Source: Armatimonadota bacterium (lineage in GTDB: Bacteria; Armatimonadota; UBA5829). From it: 15,537 nt of DNA. The stretch covers positions 1 to 15,537 of the forward strand of contig JAEWSK010000090.1 of assembly GCA_023398345.1 (NCBI GenBank), in the 5' to 3' direction. Made by a program: the position numbers and the translations under genes. The notes beneath the pieces are model-generated. The model saw only the letters and a program-made list of their open reading frames with translations. It ran no database searches and was not told where the DNA came from. Below are positions 1 to 7,213 of this stretch, piece by piece (the stretch's first letter is position 1; every line of letters starts with the position of its first letter).

Positions 1-995
1 GCCGCTACTTCGTCCTCATGTCCCTTGTCTGCAATTACGAGCATGCGCTCTTGACTTTCAGAAAGCATAATCTCATAGGCGGACATGCCCGTCTCGCGAA
101 GCGGAACTTTGCGGACATCGATTTGCATTCCCGTGTCGGCCTTTGCGGTGGTTTCGCATGTCGAGCATGTGATGCCCGCCGCGCCCATGTCTTGAATGCC
201 GACAACATGCCCCGTCTTTAGCGCTTCGAGAGTGGCCTCAATGAGCAACTTTTCAGTGAATGGGTCGCCCATCTGCACGTTGGACTTTCGACTCTCAGAC
301 TCTTCAGTTAGCTCGACCGAAGCAAATGTCGCGCCGCGGATGCCATCGCGACCTGTCCGCGATCCGACCAGCAGCACCGGATTGCCCGGCCCCGACGCTC
401 GCGCAAACGCAATGTCATCATGCTTCATTATACCGACGGACATTGCATTTACGAGGCAGTTGCCGGAGTAGCAGTCCTCAAAATAGACCTCGCCGCCGAC
501 CGTCGGCACGCCCACGCAGTTGCCGTAAAAGCCGATCCCGCCGACAACATGCTCGAAAAGATAGCGATTGCGTGGATCGTCGAGCGAGCCGAACCGAAGA
601 CTATTTAGACAAGCAATCGGACGCGCGCCCATTGTGAATATGTCGCGCAAAATGCCGCCGACGCCGGTCGCCGCGCCTTGAAACGGTTCGACCGCGGATG
701 GGTGGTTGTGGCTTTCCATCTTCATCACGATGCCGTAGCCGTCGCCAATGTCGATGACGCCCGCATTTTCCAGTCCTGCGCCGTCGATTGCTTCACGATA
801 TTTTTTGAACAAGCGCAGAATCGGGCGCGAGTATTTATATCCGCAGTGCTCGCTCCACATAACGGCGTACATGCCGACTTCGGTGTATGTCGGATGTCGC
901 CCCAACACGTTGGTTATTTCGCGATATTCATCGTCATTAAGCCCCATCTCGCGATAGACTTTAGGGTCGATAGGTTGTGTATTCGTAATAGGCAT
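1..995 (-). CDS. purL: Phosphoribosylformylglycinamidine synthase subunit PurL (partial, C-terminus off the left edge)
   Basis: This is the large ATP-using subunit of FGAM synthase. With PurQ and PurS it converts FGAR, ATP and glutamine-derived ammonia to FGAM, step four of de novo purine synthesis in the cytoplasm. An open minus-strand frame of 331 codons runs off the window edge. It begins at an ATG with AAGGA eight bases upstream. The N-terminus reads [19 protein letters not shown]. Family landmarks are the SEHC motif at residues 48-51 with its conserved His, [25 protein letters not shown] binding segment from residue 94, and a QDMGAAGI segment further on. Small PurL proteins are usually about 720-780 residues, so a bit under half is visible. 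The start lies 22 nt after the purQ stop, in operon style. No frameshift is seen. Identification is secure. Confidence 0.97.
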   Translation of the reverse strand, partial: MPITNTQPIDPKVYREMGLNDDEYREITNVLGRHPTYTEVGMYAVMWSEHCGYKYSRPILRLFKKYREAIDGAGLENAGVIDIGDGYGIVMKMESHNHPSAVEPFQGAATGVGGILRDIFTMGARPIACLNSLRFGSLDDPRNRYLFEHVVGGIGFYGNCVGVPTVGGEVYFEDCYSGNCLVNAMSVGIMKHDDIAFARASGPGNPVLLVGSRTGRDGIRGATFASVELTEESESRKSNVQMGDPFTEKLLIEATLEALKTGHVVGIQDMGAAGITCSTCETTAKADTGMQIDVRKVPLRETGMSAYEIMLSESQERMLVIADKGHEDEVA

Positions 996-1017
996 CTTTT
1001 GGGTCCTTATAAAAAAA

Positions 1018-1707
1018 CTAGCTGAGTCTATCCACGATCGACTGCAATATAAAAGCGCCGTCCGAACTGCCGAGCAATGGCTCAATTGCACGTTCGGGGT
1101 GGGGCATCATTCCTGCAACGTTGCCGCGTTTATTAAGAATGCCCGCGATATTGTTGAGCGAGCCATTCGGGTTTGCAGAATCAGTTACATTGCCTTCGGC
1201 GTCGCAATAGCGAAGCAGAACTCGATTGTTGTCCTCGAGTTCTTTAAGCGTGTCTGGTTTGCAATAATACTGCCCGCCGTGGTGCGCGATTGGAATACTC
1301 AATACCTGGCCCTTTGCACACTTGTTTGAGAAATCGCTATCGTCATTTTCTACGCGGACATTGACATACTTGCATATAAAGCGCAGGGCATTGTTGGGTA
1401 TAAGCGCGCCGGGGACGAGTTGGGCCTCGCAGAGGATTTGAAAGCCGTTGCATATCCCAATCACCCGACCGCCTCTTTCGGCAAATTCCTGCACCGCATT
1501 CATCACCGGGCTGAAACGTGCGACCGCACCCGTGCGCAGATAGTCGCCGTAGGAAAAGCCGCCCGGAAGTATTATGCAGTCAAACCCGCTTAGGTCTGTC
1601 GATTGATGCCTTATATAATCCACCGGCTGTTTGAGCACGTCGCGAACGGCAAAATACGCGTCCCGGTCGCAGTTGGAGCCGGGAAAAATCACTACTCCGA
1701 ATTTCAT
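1018..1707 (-). CDS. purQ: Phosphoribosylformylglycinamidine synthase glutaminase subunit PurQ
   Basis: This is the class I glutamine amidotransferase subunit of FGAM synthase. It hydrolyses glutamine and passes ammonia to PurL. The 229-residue length is normal for a stand-alone PurQ. Visible landmarks are the N-terminal [12 protein letters not shown], the [13 protein letters not shown] segment (residues 49-61), the nucleophile elbow GICNGFQ with Cys86, and the catalytic His203 and Glu205 in MMPHPERA. All three triad residues are present, so it should be active. The ATG start has an AAGGA about ten bases upstream. It sits between purS (38-nt gap) and purL (22-nt gap), which matches the usual purS-purQ-purL order and suggests balanced expression of the complex. 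Nothing looks truncated or unusual. Confidence 0.98.
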   Translation of the reverse strand: MKFGVVIFPGSNCDRDAYFAVRDVLKQPVDYIRHQSTDLSGFDCIILPGGFSYGDYLRTGAVARFSPVMNAVQEFAERGGRVIGICNGFQILCEAQLVPGALIPNNALRFICKYVNVRVENDDSDFSNKCAKGQVLSIPIAHHGGQYYCKPDTLKELEDNNRVLLRYCDAEGNVTDSANPNGSLNNIAGILNKRGNVAGMMPHPERAIEPLLGSSDGAFILQSIVDRLS

Positions 1708-1745
1708 AAGCTAGTTGTCCTTAATTTTATCACGCAAACCACGAT

Positions 1746-1988
1746 CTATTTTACGATCTCAAACCGGTAGTTTTCGATGTTCGGGTTGGCAAGCAATTTC
1801 CGGCACATTTCATCTACATCATTTTCGATGCTGCCATTGCCGTCTGCGATCTCAATTTCGATAAACTTGCCCAACCGGACGCTCTCGATATTGCCGTATC
1901 CTAGATTCTCGAGCGCTCCCTGGACAACCTTGCCTTGAGCATCCAAAAGCTCAGGCTTCAGAGTTACGTATACGTTTACTTTGGTCAT
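1746..1988 (-). CDS. purS: Phosphoribosylformylglycinamidine synthase subunit PurS
   Basis: This small 80-residue protein is the third component of FGAM synthase. PurS dimers bridge PurQ and PurL and are needed for the ammonia-channelling complex; PurS has no catalytic site of its own. Family features are the opening VNVYVTLKPELLDAQGKVVQ, the central segment GNIESVRLGKFIEIEI, and the ending CRKLLANPNIENYRFEIV. The ATG start has a GAGGA six to seven bases upstream. Its presence beside separate purQ and purL shows the organism uses the multi-subunit enzyme found in Firmicutes, Archaea and many other phyla, not the fused enzyme of E. coli. It follows purB by 38 nt. Confidence 0.97.
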   Translation of the reverse strand: MTKVNVYVTLKPELLDAQGKVVQGALENLGYGNIESVRLGKFIEIEIADGNGSIENDVDEMCRKLLANPNIENYRFEIVK

Positions 1989-2026
1989 TATATATCCTCG
2001 TTAGGTTTTAAATTTTAGCTTCGCGA

Positions 2027-3322
2027 TTAAGAAATCCCCAGCCTCTCAAATATCTTATCAATATTGCGCAGGTGATGCTTTAAGTCAAAGCAGCCGTCGA
2101 GATCGTTCTTGGTGAGCAGTCGCTGCACGTCTGCATCCTGCTCAAGGGCCTCGCGGAACGATACATTATCGTCCCAGCACTTGGCCGCGTTGCGCTGGCA
2201 AACTTTGTAGCCTTCCTCGCGGGTCATGCCCTTCTTTACAAGCGAAAGGAGCACATGCTCTGAAAACACGAGTTGGCCCATCATCTCAAGATTGCGCTTC
2301 ATATTGTCGGAGTTAATTTCTAGTCGGTCTAGCAGTTTCGTAAACGAGTTGAGCATGAAATCTACCGCAAAGCAGCTATCGGGCAAAATAATTCGCTCGG
2401 CTGCCGAGTTGGTCAAATCGCGCTCATGCCAGCTCACGACATTTTCCATCGCTGGGATTGCGTTCGACCGAACCACTCTCGCAAGCCCACATATTGTCTC
2501 AAATCGCCACGGGTTGCGCTTGTGCGGCATAGCCGACGATCCGCGCTGGCCGGGTAAAAACATCTCTTGAACTTCTAGAATCTCAGTTCGCTGCAAATTG
2601 CGCATTTCAGTTGCGAAGTTCTCGCAGCTTGAAGCGATAATTGCTAGTGTGGTCATAAATTGCGCATGCCGGTCGCGCTGGATGATCTGCGTCGAGACCG
2701 GTGCGGGCTTCAATCTGAGTCTTTCGCATACATACGCTTCTTGATCGGGGCCGATGTTGCCGAACACGCCGACTGCACCCGAAATTTTGCCCACGGATAT
2801 TGCCTCGCGCGCAGCTTTCATACGCTCAAGATCGCGAGTGACTTCGCTGTACCAGACGGCCATTTTGAAGCCGAATGTGATCGGTTCGGCCTGGACGCCG
2901 TGAGTGCGGCCGATCATTGGGGTCATCTTGTGGGCCTTTGCAAGCTTTGCAATTGCTTCGAGAAGCTTTTCGAGGTCTGCAATTATAATATCTGCCGCCT
3001 GACGCATTCGCAGCGCAGTGGCTGTGTCTTCAATATCATAGCTGGTGACGCCGTAATGGACATATTTGCCCTCGTCACCAAGATTTTCAGTTATGCATTT
3101 TACAAACGCGATCAAATCGTGCGCAGTCTCTTTTTCGATCTCATCAATGCGTTCGACGGAAAACTTCGCCCCAGCCTTGATCTTGTCGCTGACCCCTGCG
3201 GGGATGTTGCCGAACTTCTCCTGAGCTTCGCACACTGCGATCTCAACGTTAAGCCAGCTTTGAAATTTGTTTTCTTCGCTCCAGATATTTTTCATCGCCG
3301 GAAGCGAGTATCTCTCGATCAT
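2027..3322 (-). CDS. purB: Adenylosuccinate lyase
   Basis: Adenylosuccinate lyase removes fumarate twice in purine synthesis, from SAICAR and from adenylosuccinate. It is a cytoplasmic homotetramer of the fumarase/aspartase superfamily. The 431-residue length is typical of the shorter bacterial form. The conserved regions are in order: TSYDIEDT (93-100), GRTHGVQAEP (138-147) with the His141 expected as general acid, and the signature loop GSSAMPHKRNP (261-271) carrying the catalytic serine. The ATG start has AAGGA five bases upstream. The gap to purE (66 nt) holds a tandem 10-bp repeat, described separately. The gene sits between purE and purS. No key residue is missing. Confidence 0.98.
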   Translation of the reverse strand: MIERYSLPAMKNIWSEENKFQSWLNVEIAVCEAQEKFGNIPAGVSDKIKAGAKFSVERIDEIEKETAHDLIAFVKCITENLGDEGKYVHYGVTSYDIEDTATALRMRQAADIIIADLEKLLEAIAKLAKAHKMTPMIGRTHGVQAEPITFGFKMAVWYSEVTRDLERMKAAREAISVGKISGAVGVFGNIGPDQEAYVCERLRLKPAPVSTQIIQRDRHAQFMTTLAIIASSCENFATEMRNLQRTEILEVQEMFLPGQRGSSAMPHKRNPWRFETICGLARVVRSNAIPAMENVVSWHERDLTNSAAERIILPDSCFAVDFMLNSFTKLLDRLEINSDNMKRNLEMMGQLVFSEHVLLSLVKKGMTREEGYKVCQRNAAKCWDDNVSFREALEQDADVQRLLTKNDLDGCFDLKHHLRNIDKIFERLGIS

Positions 3323-3332
3323 AGCAATCCTT

Positions 3333-3366
3333 TTCTAATCGCTTCTAATCGCGAAAAACGCGAAAG
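3333..3366. repeat. Tandem 10-bp repeat and CGCGAAA motifs in the purE-purB gap
   Basis: TTCTAATCGC occurs twice head to tail at 3333-3342 and 3343-3352. It continues directly into GCGAAAAACGCGAAAG. The 10-mer AATCGCGAAA at 3347-3356 also occurs in the purD-purE gap on the opposite strand (within 3950-3960). The short length and AT-rich spacing look like an intergenic repeat, not coding. Whether this is a genome-wide family cannot be judged from one window. Confidence 0.55.
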
Positions 3367-3388
3367 GGCGAAATTGATTTTGGCTAAT

Positions 3389-3841
3389 TCATCCTCTCAG
3401 AGATTCTTTATGTTTCCGAACCGCCTCGCGCAGTTCCGGATATTTGACGCTTAGTATTTGCGCGGCGAGAATGCCGGCATTTTTTGCGCCGTCAATTGCA
3501 ACCGTCGCTACAGGCACGCCCGATGGCATTTGAACAATGGAAAGAAGCGAGTCCATCCCGCTCAACGCAGCAGATTTTGTGGGAACTCCGATGACGGGTA
3601 GGGGAGTAAGTCCGGCGATTACTCCAGGCAGGTGTGCAGCCATCCCAGCGCCTGCGATTATGACCTCGAAACCTTTAGACTCGGCGGATGTTGCAAACTC
3701 AAAGACGGCATGTGGGTTGCGATGGGCTGATACTACAAATGTCTCATTTTCAATGCCGAAGCTCGTTAGCGCGTCCGATGCGCCTTTCATTACTTCTGCG
3801 TCTGACTTGCTGCCCATAATAATCGCGACTTTCCCTGCCAT
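3389..3841 (-). CDS. purE: N5-carboxyaminoimidazole ribonucleotide mutase PurE
   Basis: PurE moves the carboxyl group of N5-CAIR to give CAIR, the sixth step of purine synthesis. The usual enzyme is a cytoplasmic octamer. The 150-residue length is close to the usual 160-170. Landmarks are the phosphate-binding IIMGSKSD (7-14), SAHRNP (38-43) with the catalytic His40, [14 protein letters not shown] (64-77), and [20 protein letters not shown] near the end. Most class I enzymes have SAHRTP, so Asn for Thr at residue 42 is a small departure. The ATG has GAAGGGG about eight bases upstream. No purK is seen in this window. If the enzyme is class I, the partner PurK must lie elsewhere; a class II (direct carboxylase) reading is less likely but not excluded. 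Confidence 0.96.
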   Translation of the reverse strand: MAGKVAIIMGSKSDAEVMKGASDALTSFGIENETFVVSAHRNPHAVFEFATSAESKGFEVIIAGAGMAAHLPGVIAGLTPLPVIGVPTKSAALSGMDSLLSIVQMPSGVPVATVAIDGAKNAGILAAQILSVKYPELREAVRKHKESLRG

Positions 3842-3877
3842 CTAAAACCCCTTCATAGCAAAACGCGAATCAAGACC

Positions 3878-3960
3878 AATCCCGAAAGCGAAAAAGCTAA
3901 AAATTGCAGAGGGTTTACTATCCCCATTCTGTTTTTCTAACTTCCTACTCTTTCGCGATT
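3878..3960. repeat. 83-bp imperfect inverted-repeat element in the purD-purE gap
   Basis: The 129-nt gap between purD and purE contains AATCCCGAAAG (3878-3888) and CTTTCGCGATT (3950-3960). They are inverted copies with one mismatch. Inside them, GAAAAAGCTAAAAATTG on the left pairs loosely with the reverse complement of the right interior (AAGTTAGAAAAAC), which extends the symmetry. No open frame and no T-run terminator is seen. The AATCGCGAAA core also occurs on the other side of purE, so this may be a small mobile or repetitive intergenic element. Function is unknown. Confidence 0.4.
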
Positions 3961-3970
3961 GAGGGCATTT

Positions 3971-5245
3971 TTATAAAAGCCTTGCCCCAATATCATTCCT
4001 GAAATGTGCGCCGTCGAACGAAATTTCTTTGACACCTGCATAGGCGCGGTCGATGCACTCGTTGTAGGAGTCGCCCACGGCAGTCACTCCAAGTACTCGC
4101 CCACCGGACGTGACAATTTGTCCGTCCTTTGTTTCGGTTCCTGCGTGAAAGACAATCGCGCCGGTCTTTTCGGCCTCGTCTATGCCCGTTATGACCTTGC
4201 CTTTTTGATAATTGCCGGGGTATCCACCCGATGCCATCACCACACAAACAGCTTTTTTATCATACCAGGTAATGGGCACGCTGTCGAGCTTTCCGGCGGC
4301 TGTCGCGAGGCAGATTTCTGCCAAATCCGTCTTTAGCAGCGGTAAAACGACTTGAGTTTCCGGGTCGCCGAAACGAGCATTGAACTCGACGACTTTTGGG
4401 CCTTTGCTCGTCATCGCAAGCCCGCAGTAGAGCACGCCCTTGTAATGTATGCCTCTAGCCTTTAGGCCCTTTAATGTGGGCTTGATAACTGTATCGATGA
4501 TTTTTGCCTGCATGTCGACAGGAAGCACGGGCACTGGGCAATAGCAGCCCATTCCGCCTGTGTTGGGGCCATCGTCATTATCGTATGCGCGCTTATAGTC
4601 CTGAGCAGGCATCATTGGCACGAATGTCTCGCCGTCTACGAAGAACATAAACGATGCTTCCTGCCCGTCCAAATATTCTTCAATTACAACCCTATCGCCA
4701 GATGCGCCGAACGCTCGCTTGCCCATAATGATTTCAATGGCTTGCAACGCTTCGTCCTTTGTTTTTGCGACGAATACGCCTTTGCCTGCGGCCTCGCCAT
4801 CCGCTTTTACTACGATTGGGTCGTCGGTCTTTGCGGCGATGGATTCGATATATGCGTTGGCCTTTGCGGGATCATTAAAGACTTCGCACTGCGCCGTTGG
4901 GATGCCATTATCCAGCATTATTTGCTTTGCAAAGACCTTGCTGCCTTCCATTTGAGCGGCTTCTTTGTTTGGGCCGAAGACGGAAAGTCCTCGTTTCTCG
5001 AACTCATCGACGATTCCCACGATCAGCGGCGATTCGGGGCCAATGACGGTAAGTTCTATTGATTGCTTTTCAGCAAAGTCTGCGATTGCGCTTATATTCA
5101 TTACGCTGCCGGGTATGCATTCGGCAATTTTTTCAATGCCTGCATTTCCGGGCAGTGCGTATATTTTTTCTACTGATTTACTTTGCGCGAGCTTCCATGC
5201 AAGCGCGTGTTCGCGCCCGCCACTGCCCACTATTAGGACTTTCAA
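3971..5245 (-). CDS. purD: Phosphoribosylamine-glycine ligase (GAR synthetase)
   Basis: PurD joins glycine to phosphoribosylamine using ATP to give GAR, the second step of purine synthesis. It is a cytoplasmic ATP-grasp enzyme. The 424-residue length is normal. The N-domain begins KVLIVGSGGREHALAWKL. The ATP-grasp region has VVKADGEAAGKGV (146-157), VVIEEYLDGQEASF (186-199), the family signature GPNTGGMG (226-233) and EFNARFGDPETQ (287-298). Residue 151 is Glu where most homologues have Leu (KADGLAAGKGV), a mild oddity. The start is TTG, because AGGAGG lies five bases upstream and the only nearby ATG is out of frame. The gene follows dnaB by 61 nt and precedes purE by 129 nt. Confidence 0.97.
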   Translation of the reverse strand: MKVLIVGSGGREHALAWKLAQSKSVEKIYALPGNAGIEKIAECIPGSVMNISAIADFAEKQSIELTVIGPESPLIVGIVDEFEKRGLSVFGPNKEAAQMEGSKVFAKQIMLDNGIPTAQCEVFNDPAKANAYIESIAAKTDDPIVVKADGEAAGKGVFVAKTKDEALQAIEIIMGKRAFGASGDRVVIEEYLDGQEASFMFFVDGETFVPMMPAQDYKRAYDNDDGPNTGGMGCYCPVPVLPVDMQAKIIDTVIKPTLKGLKARGIHYKGVLYCGLAMTSKGPKVVEFNARFGDPETQVVLPLLKTDLAEICLATAAGKLDSVPITWYDKKAVCVVMASGGYPGNYQKGKVITGIDEAEKTGAIVFHAGTETKDGQIVTSGGRVLGVTAVGDSYNECIDRAYAGVKEISFDGAHFRNDIGARLL

Positions 5246-5250
5246 GTCAT

Positions 5251-5256
5251 CCTCCT
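5251..5256 (-). promoter_or_regulatory. Shine-Dalgarno site fixing the purD TTG start
   Basis: A perfect AGGAGG on the minus strand lies five bases before the TTG at 5245. The ATG that touches it directly is out of frame and meets a stop after two codons, so the TTG is the sensible start. Confidence 0.8.
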
Positions 5257-5306
5257 GTTCGCCTTCGTTTGGGGGCTGAAGTTAAAATCCAGCTTGTAGA
5301 GGCGAG

Positions 5307-6704
5307 TTAATCTTCCGCACCTTCGTAGAGATTTTCAAACGAGGCGAATTCTTTAACGAAGCCGAGCTTGACCGTTCCGGTCGGGCCGTTTCGATGTTTT
5401 GCGATTATAATTTCTGTAACTTCAACATTGCGTTTGCCTTCCGCAACGCCGTCCTTGCCGCGTATTTCCTCAGTATCTACAACTTCTTTGCTTTCGTAGT
5501 AATCCTGTCTGTAGAGCATCATTACAATGTCGGCTTCGGCTTCTATCGAGCCAGACTCGCGCAAGTCCGACAGCATTGGCCTTTTATCTTCACGGCGCTC
5601 GACTGCTCTACTCAACTGCGAGAGCGCAATTACCGGCACATGAAATTCTCTTGCCAGACTTTTTAGCCCGCGCGCGATTTCCGAAATTTCTTGGACTCGG
5701 TTGTCAATATTTCTGTTCGATCGCATCAACTGAAGATAGTCCACTATGACCAAATCCAGTCCATGTTCTGCTTTGAGCCTGCGGCACTTCGCGCGCATGC
5801 CCAGATGCGTGACGTCGGTTGTGTCGTCGATATATATTGGTGCGCCATAGAGCTTATTTGATGCCTCTGCGATCAATTTCCATTCGTCGTCACCGAAATA
5901 ACCCGTCCGCAGTCGATGCGCATTGGCCCTAGCAAGCGTGCACACCATTCTTTGCACCAACTGCTCGGCGGACATTTCCACGCTAAATACCGCGACCGTG
6001 CGATTATTGTCCACAGCGGCGTTAAGCGCCATGTTCAGCGCAAGCGCGGTCTTGCCCATCGAAGGTCGGGCTGCGATAATGACAAAGTCGGATGGCTGTA
6101 GACCAGACGTCATATTGTCCAGTTTGTTGAACCCTGTCGGGATTCCACATGCCTCGCCCTTTTCGTGGTAGCGCTTTTCGATCCACTCCCATGTCTGGTT
6201 GACTAGAGGCGTAATCGGTTGAAAATATTCTCCGATTCTGCGCTGGGCGACACCGAAAACTAGCCGCTCGGCTTGGTCTGTAATGCTGTCAATCTCTTCG
6301 TCCTCGTTTTGCGCGAGGCCAATAATTTGAGTGCCTGCCGATATGAGCTTGCGAAGTATGGACTTTTGCTCGACTATCTTTGCATAATACTCGACGTTGG
6401 CTGCAGTCGGCACGGAGTTGACCAGCGACATTAAATACTCTGTCCCGCCGCAGTCTTCGAGCTTTCCGCGTTTTTTAAGTTCTTCTTTTAAAGTAATTAT
6501 GTCAACTGGCTCGTCGCGCTCAGCCAATGACATCAGCGCATCAAATACCTCTTGATGTGCCGGGCGATAGAAATCTTCTGCCTGGAGCAGTTCCATTCCC
6601 TTCTCAAGAGCGCTGCCCTCAAGCATCATCGAGCCGAGCGTTGATTGCTCGGCTTCGAGGTTCTGCGGAGGCACTTTATCAATTTGTGCGAGTTGAGTTG
6701 CCAT
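5307..6704 (-). CDS. dnaB: Replicative DNA helicase DnaB
   Basis: DnaB is the hexameric 5'-3' helicase that opens the replication fork and recruits primase. Its 465 residues fit the usual length, and no intein is present. The N-terminal helical domain covers about 10-150 and begins with PPQNLEAEQSTLG. The RecA-like motor domain starts near GIPTGFNKLDNMTSG (187-201). It carries Walker A ARPSMGKT (212-219), the VEM segment (242-244), Walker B LVIVDYLQL (318-326), the LSQLSR motif (361-366), DLRESGSIEAEAD (380-392) and the KHRNGPTG loop (436-443) with the expected arginine finger. It starts with ATG, preceded by a weak GGAT. It lies 44 nt after rplI, a pairing seen in many bacteria, but it is continuous here with the purine genes. 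Confidence 0.98.
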   Translation of the reverse strand: MATQLAQIDKVPPQNLEAEQSTLGSMMLEGSALEKGMELLQAEDFYRPAHQEVFDALMSLAERDEPVDIITLKEELKKRGKLEDCGGTEYLMSLVNSVPTAANVEYYAKIVEQKSILRKLISAGTQIIGLAQNEDEEIDSITDQAERLVFGVAQRRIGEYFQPITPLVNQTWEWIEKRYHEKGEACGIPTGFNKLDNMTSGLQPSDFVIIAARPSMGKTALALNMALNAAVDNNRTVAVFSVEMSAEQLVQRMVCTLARANAHRLRTGYFGDDEWKLIAEASNKLYGAPIYIDDTTDVTHLGMRAKCRRLKAEHGLDLVIVDYLQLMRSNRNIDNRVQEISEIARGLKSLAREFHVPVIALSQLSRAVERREDKRPMLSDLRESGSIEAEADIVMMLYRQDYYESKEVVDTEEIRGKDGVAEGKRNVEVTEIIIAKHRNGPTGTVKLGFVKEFASFENLYEGAED

Positions 6705-6748
6705 AATTATCCAAAAATCGAAAGTTCAAAAAATATAGCTTGAAAATA

Positions 6749-7198
6749 TCAGTCGGCAGTGGCGACTATCACATTGATTGTTGCCGATACGTCGTGATGG
6801 AGCTTAATAGAAGCTTCATGCGTGCCGACCGTCTTTATTGTTTCGGCGACGTTTATGCTGCGCTTGTCTACCTTGATATGATGCTGTTTAAGAAGGGCAT
6901 CGGCAATATCTTGATTTGTGATTGACCCATAGAGCTTCGTGCCAGCTCCGGTTTTTCCCTTAATTGTTACTGATGTTCCTTTAAGGCGCTCTGCAATTTC
7001 CTTTGCATCCGCCAATTGATGCTCCAGCTTGAGTTCGAGCAGTTTCTTTTTTGTCTCGATTTGCTTTAGCGTGCCTGCATCTGCGGCAGTTGCGAGTTTA
7101 CGCGGAAACAAAAAGTTGCGCGCATAACCTTCGGCGACATTGACGATTTGACCTGACTTTCCCAGCTCTTTGACATCTTTTGTAAGAACGACTTTCAT
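6749..7198 (-). CDS. rplI: 50S ribosomal protein L9
   Basis: L9 binds 23S rRNA at the base of the L1 stalk and helps keep the reading frame during translation. The N-terminal domain shows KVVLTKDVKELGKSGQIV followed by VAEGYARNFLFPRKLA, the family signature. A long charged helix (about 45-80) leads to the C-terminal RNA-binding domain, which includes GTSVTIKGKTGAGTKLYGSIT. I start it at ATG 7198, giving 149 residues. The frame could open two codons earlier at TTG 7204, but GGAGAG (7207-7212) is eight bases from the ATG and L9 proteins begin MKV. The gene lies 15 nt after the mlaD stop, so the two are probably co-translated from one message. Confidence 0.97.
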   Translation of the reverse strand: MKVVLTKDVKELGKSGQIVNVAEGYARNFLFPRKLATAADAGTLKQIETKKKLLELKLEHQLADAKEIAERLKGTSVTIKGKTGAGTKLYGSITNQDIADALLKQHHIKVDKRSINVAETIKTVGTHEASIKLHHDVSATINVIVATAD

Positions 7199-7206
7199 TA
7201 ACAATG

Positions 7207-7212
7207 CTCTCC
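7207..7212 (-). promoter_or_regulatory. Shine-Dalgarno site deciding the rplI start
   Basis: GGAGAG on the minus strand is eight bases from ATG 7198 but only two bases from the alternative TTG 7204. The spacing favours the ATG. Confidence 0.7.
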
Positions 7213-7213
7213 G

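Noticed and set aside
2660..3454. 264-residue open frame on the plus strand, antisense to purB and the purE end
   Set aside because: It lies wholly opposite two secure genes, has no family motifs and no good ribosome-binding site. It is a mirror of purB codon bias.
5242..5250. Minimal ATG-ACT-TGA reading frame overlapping the purD start, possible regulatory micro-ORF
   Set aside because: The ATG touches the AGGAGG with no spacing, so a ribosome could not use it efficiently.
6708..6716. TTATCCAAA resembling a DnaA box near dnaB
   Set aside because: A single imperfect box with no cluster or AT-rich unwinding region; not evidence for an origin.
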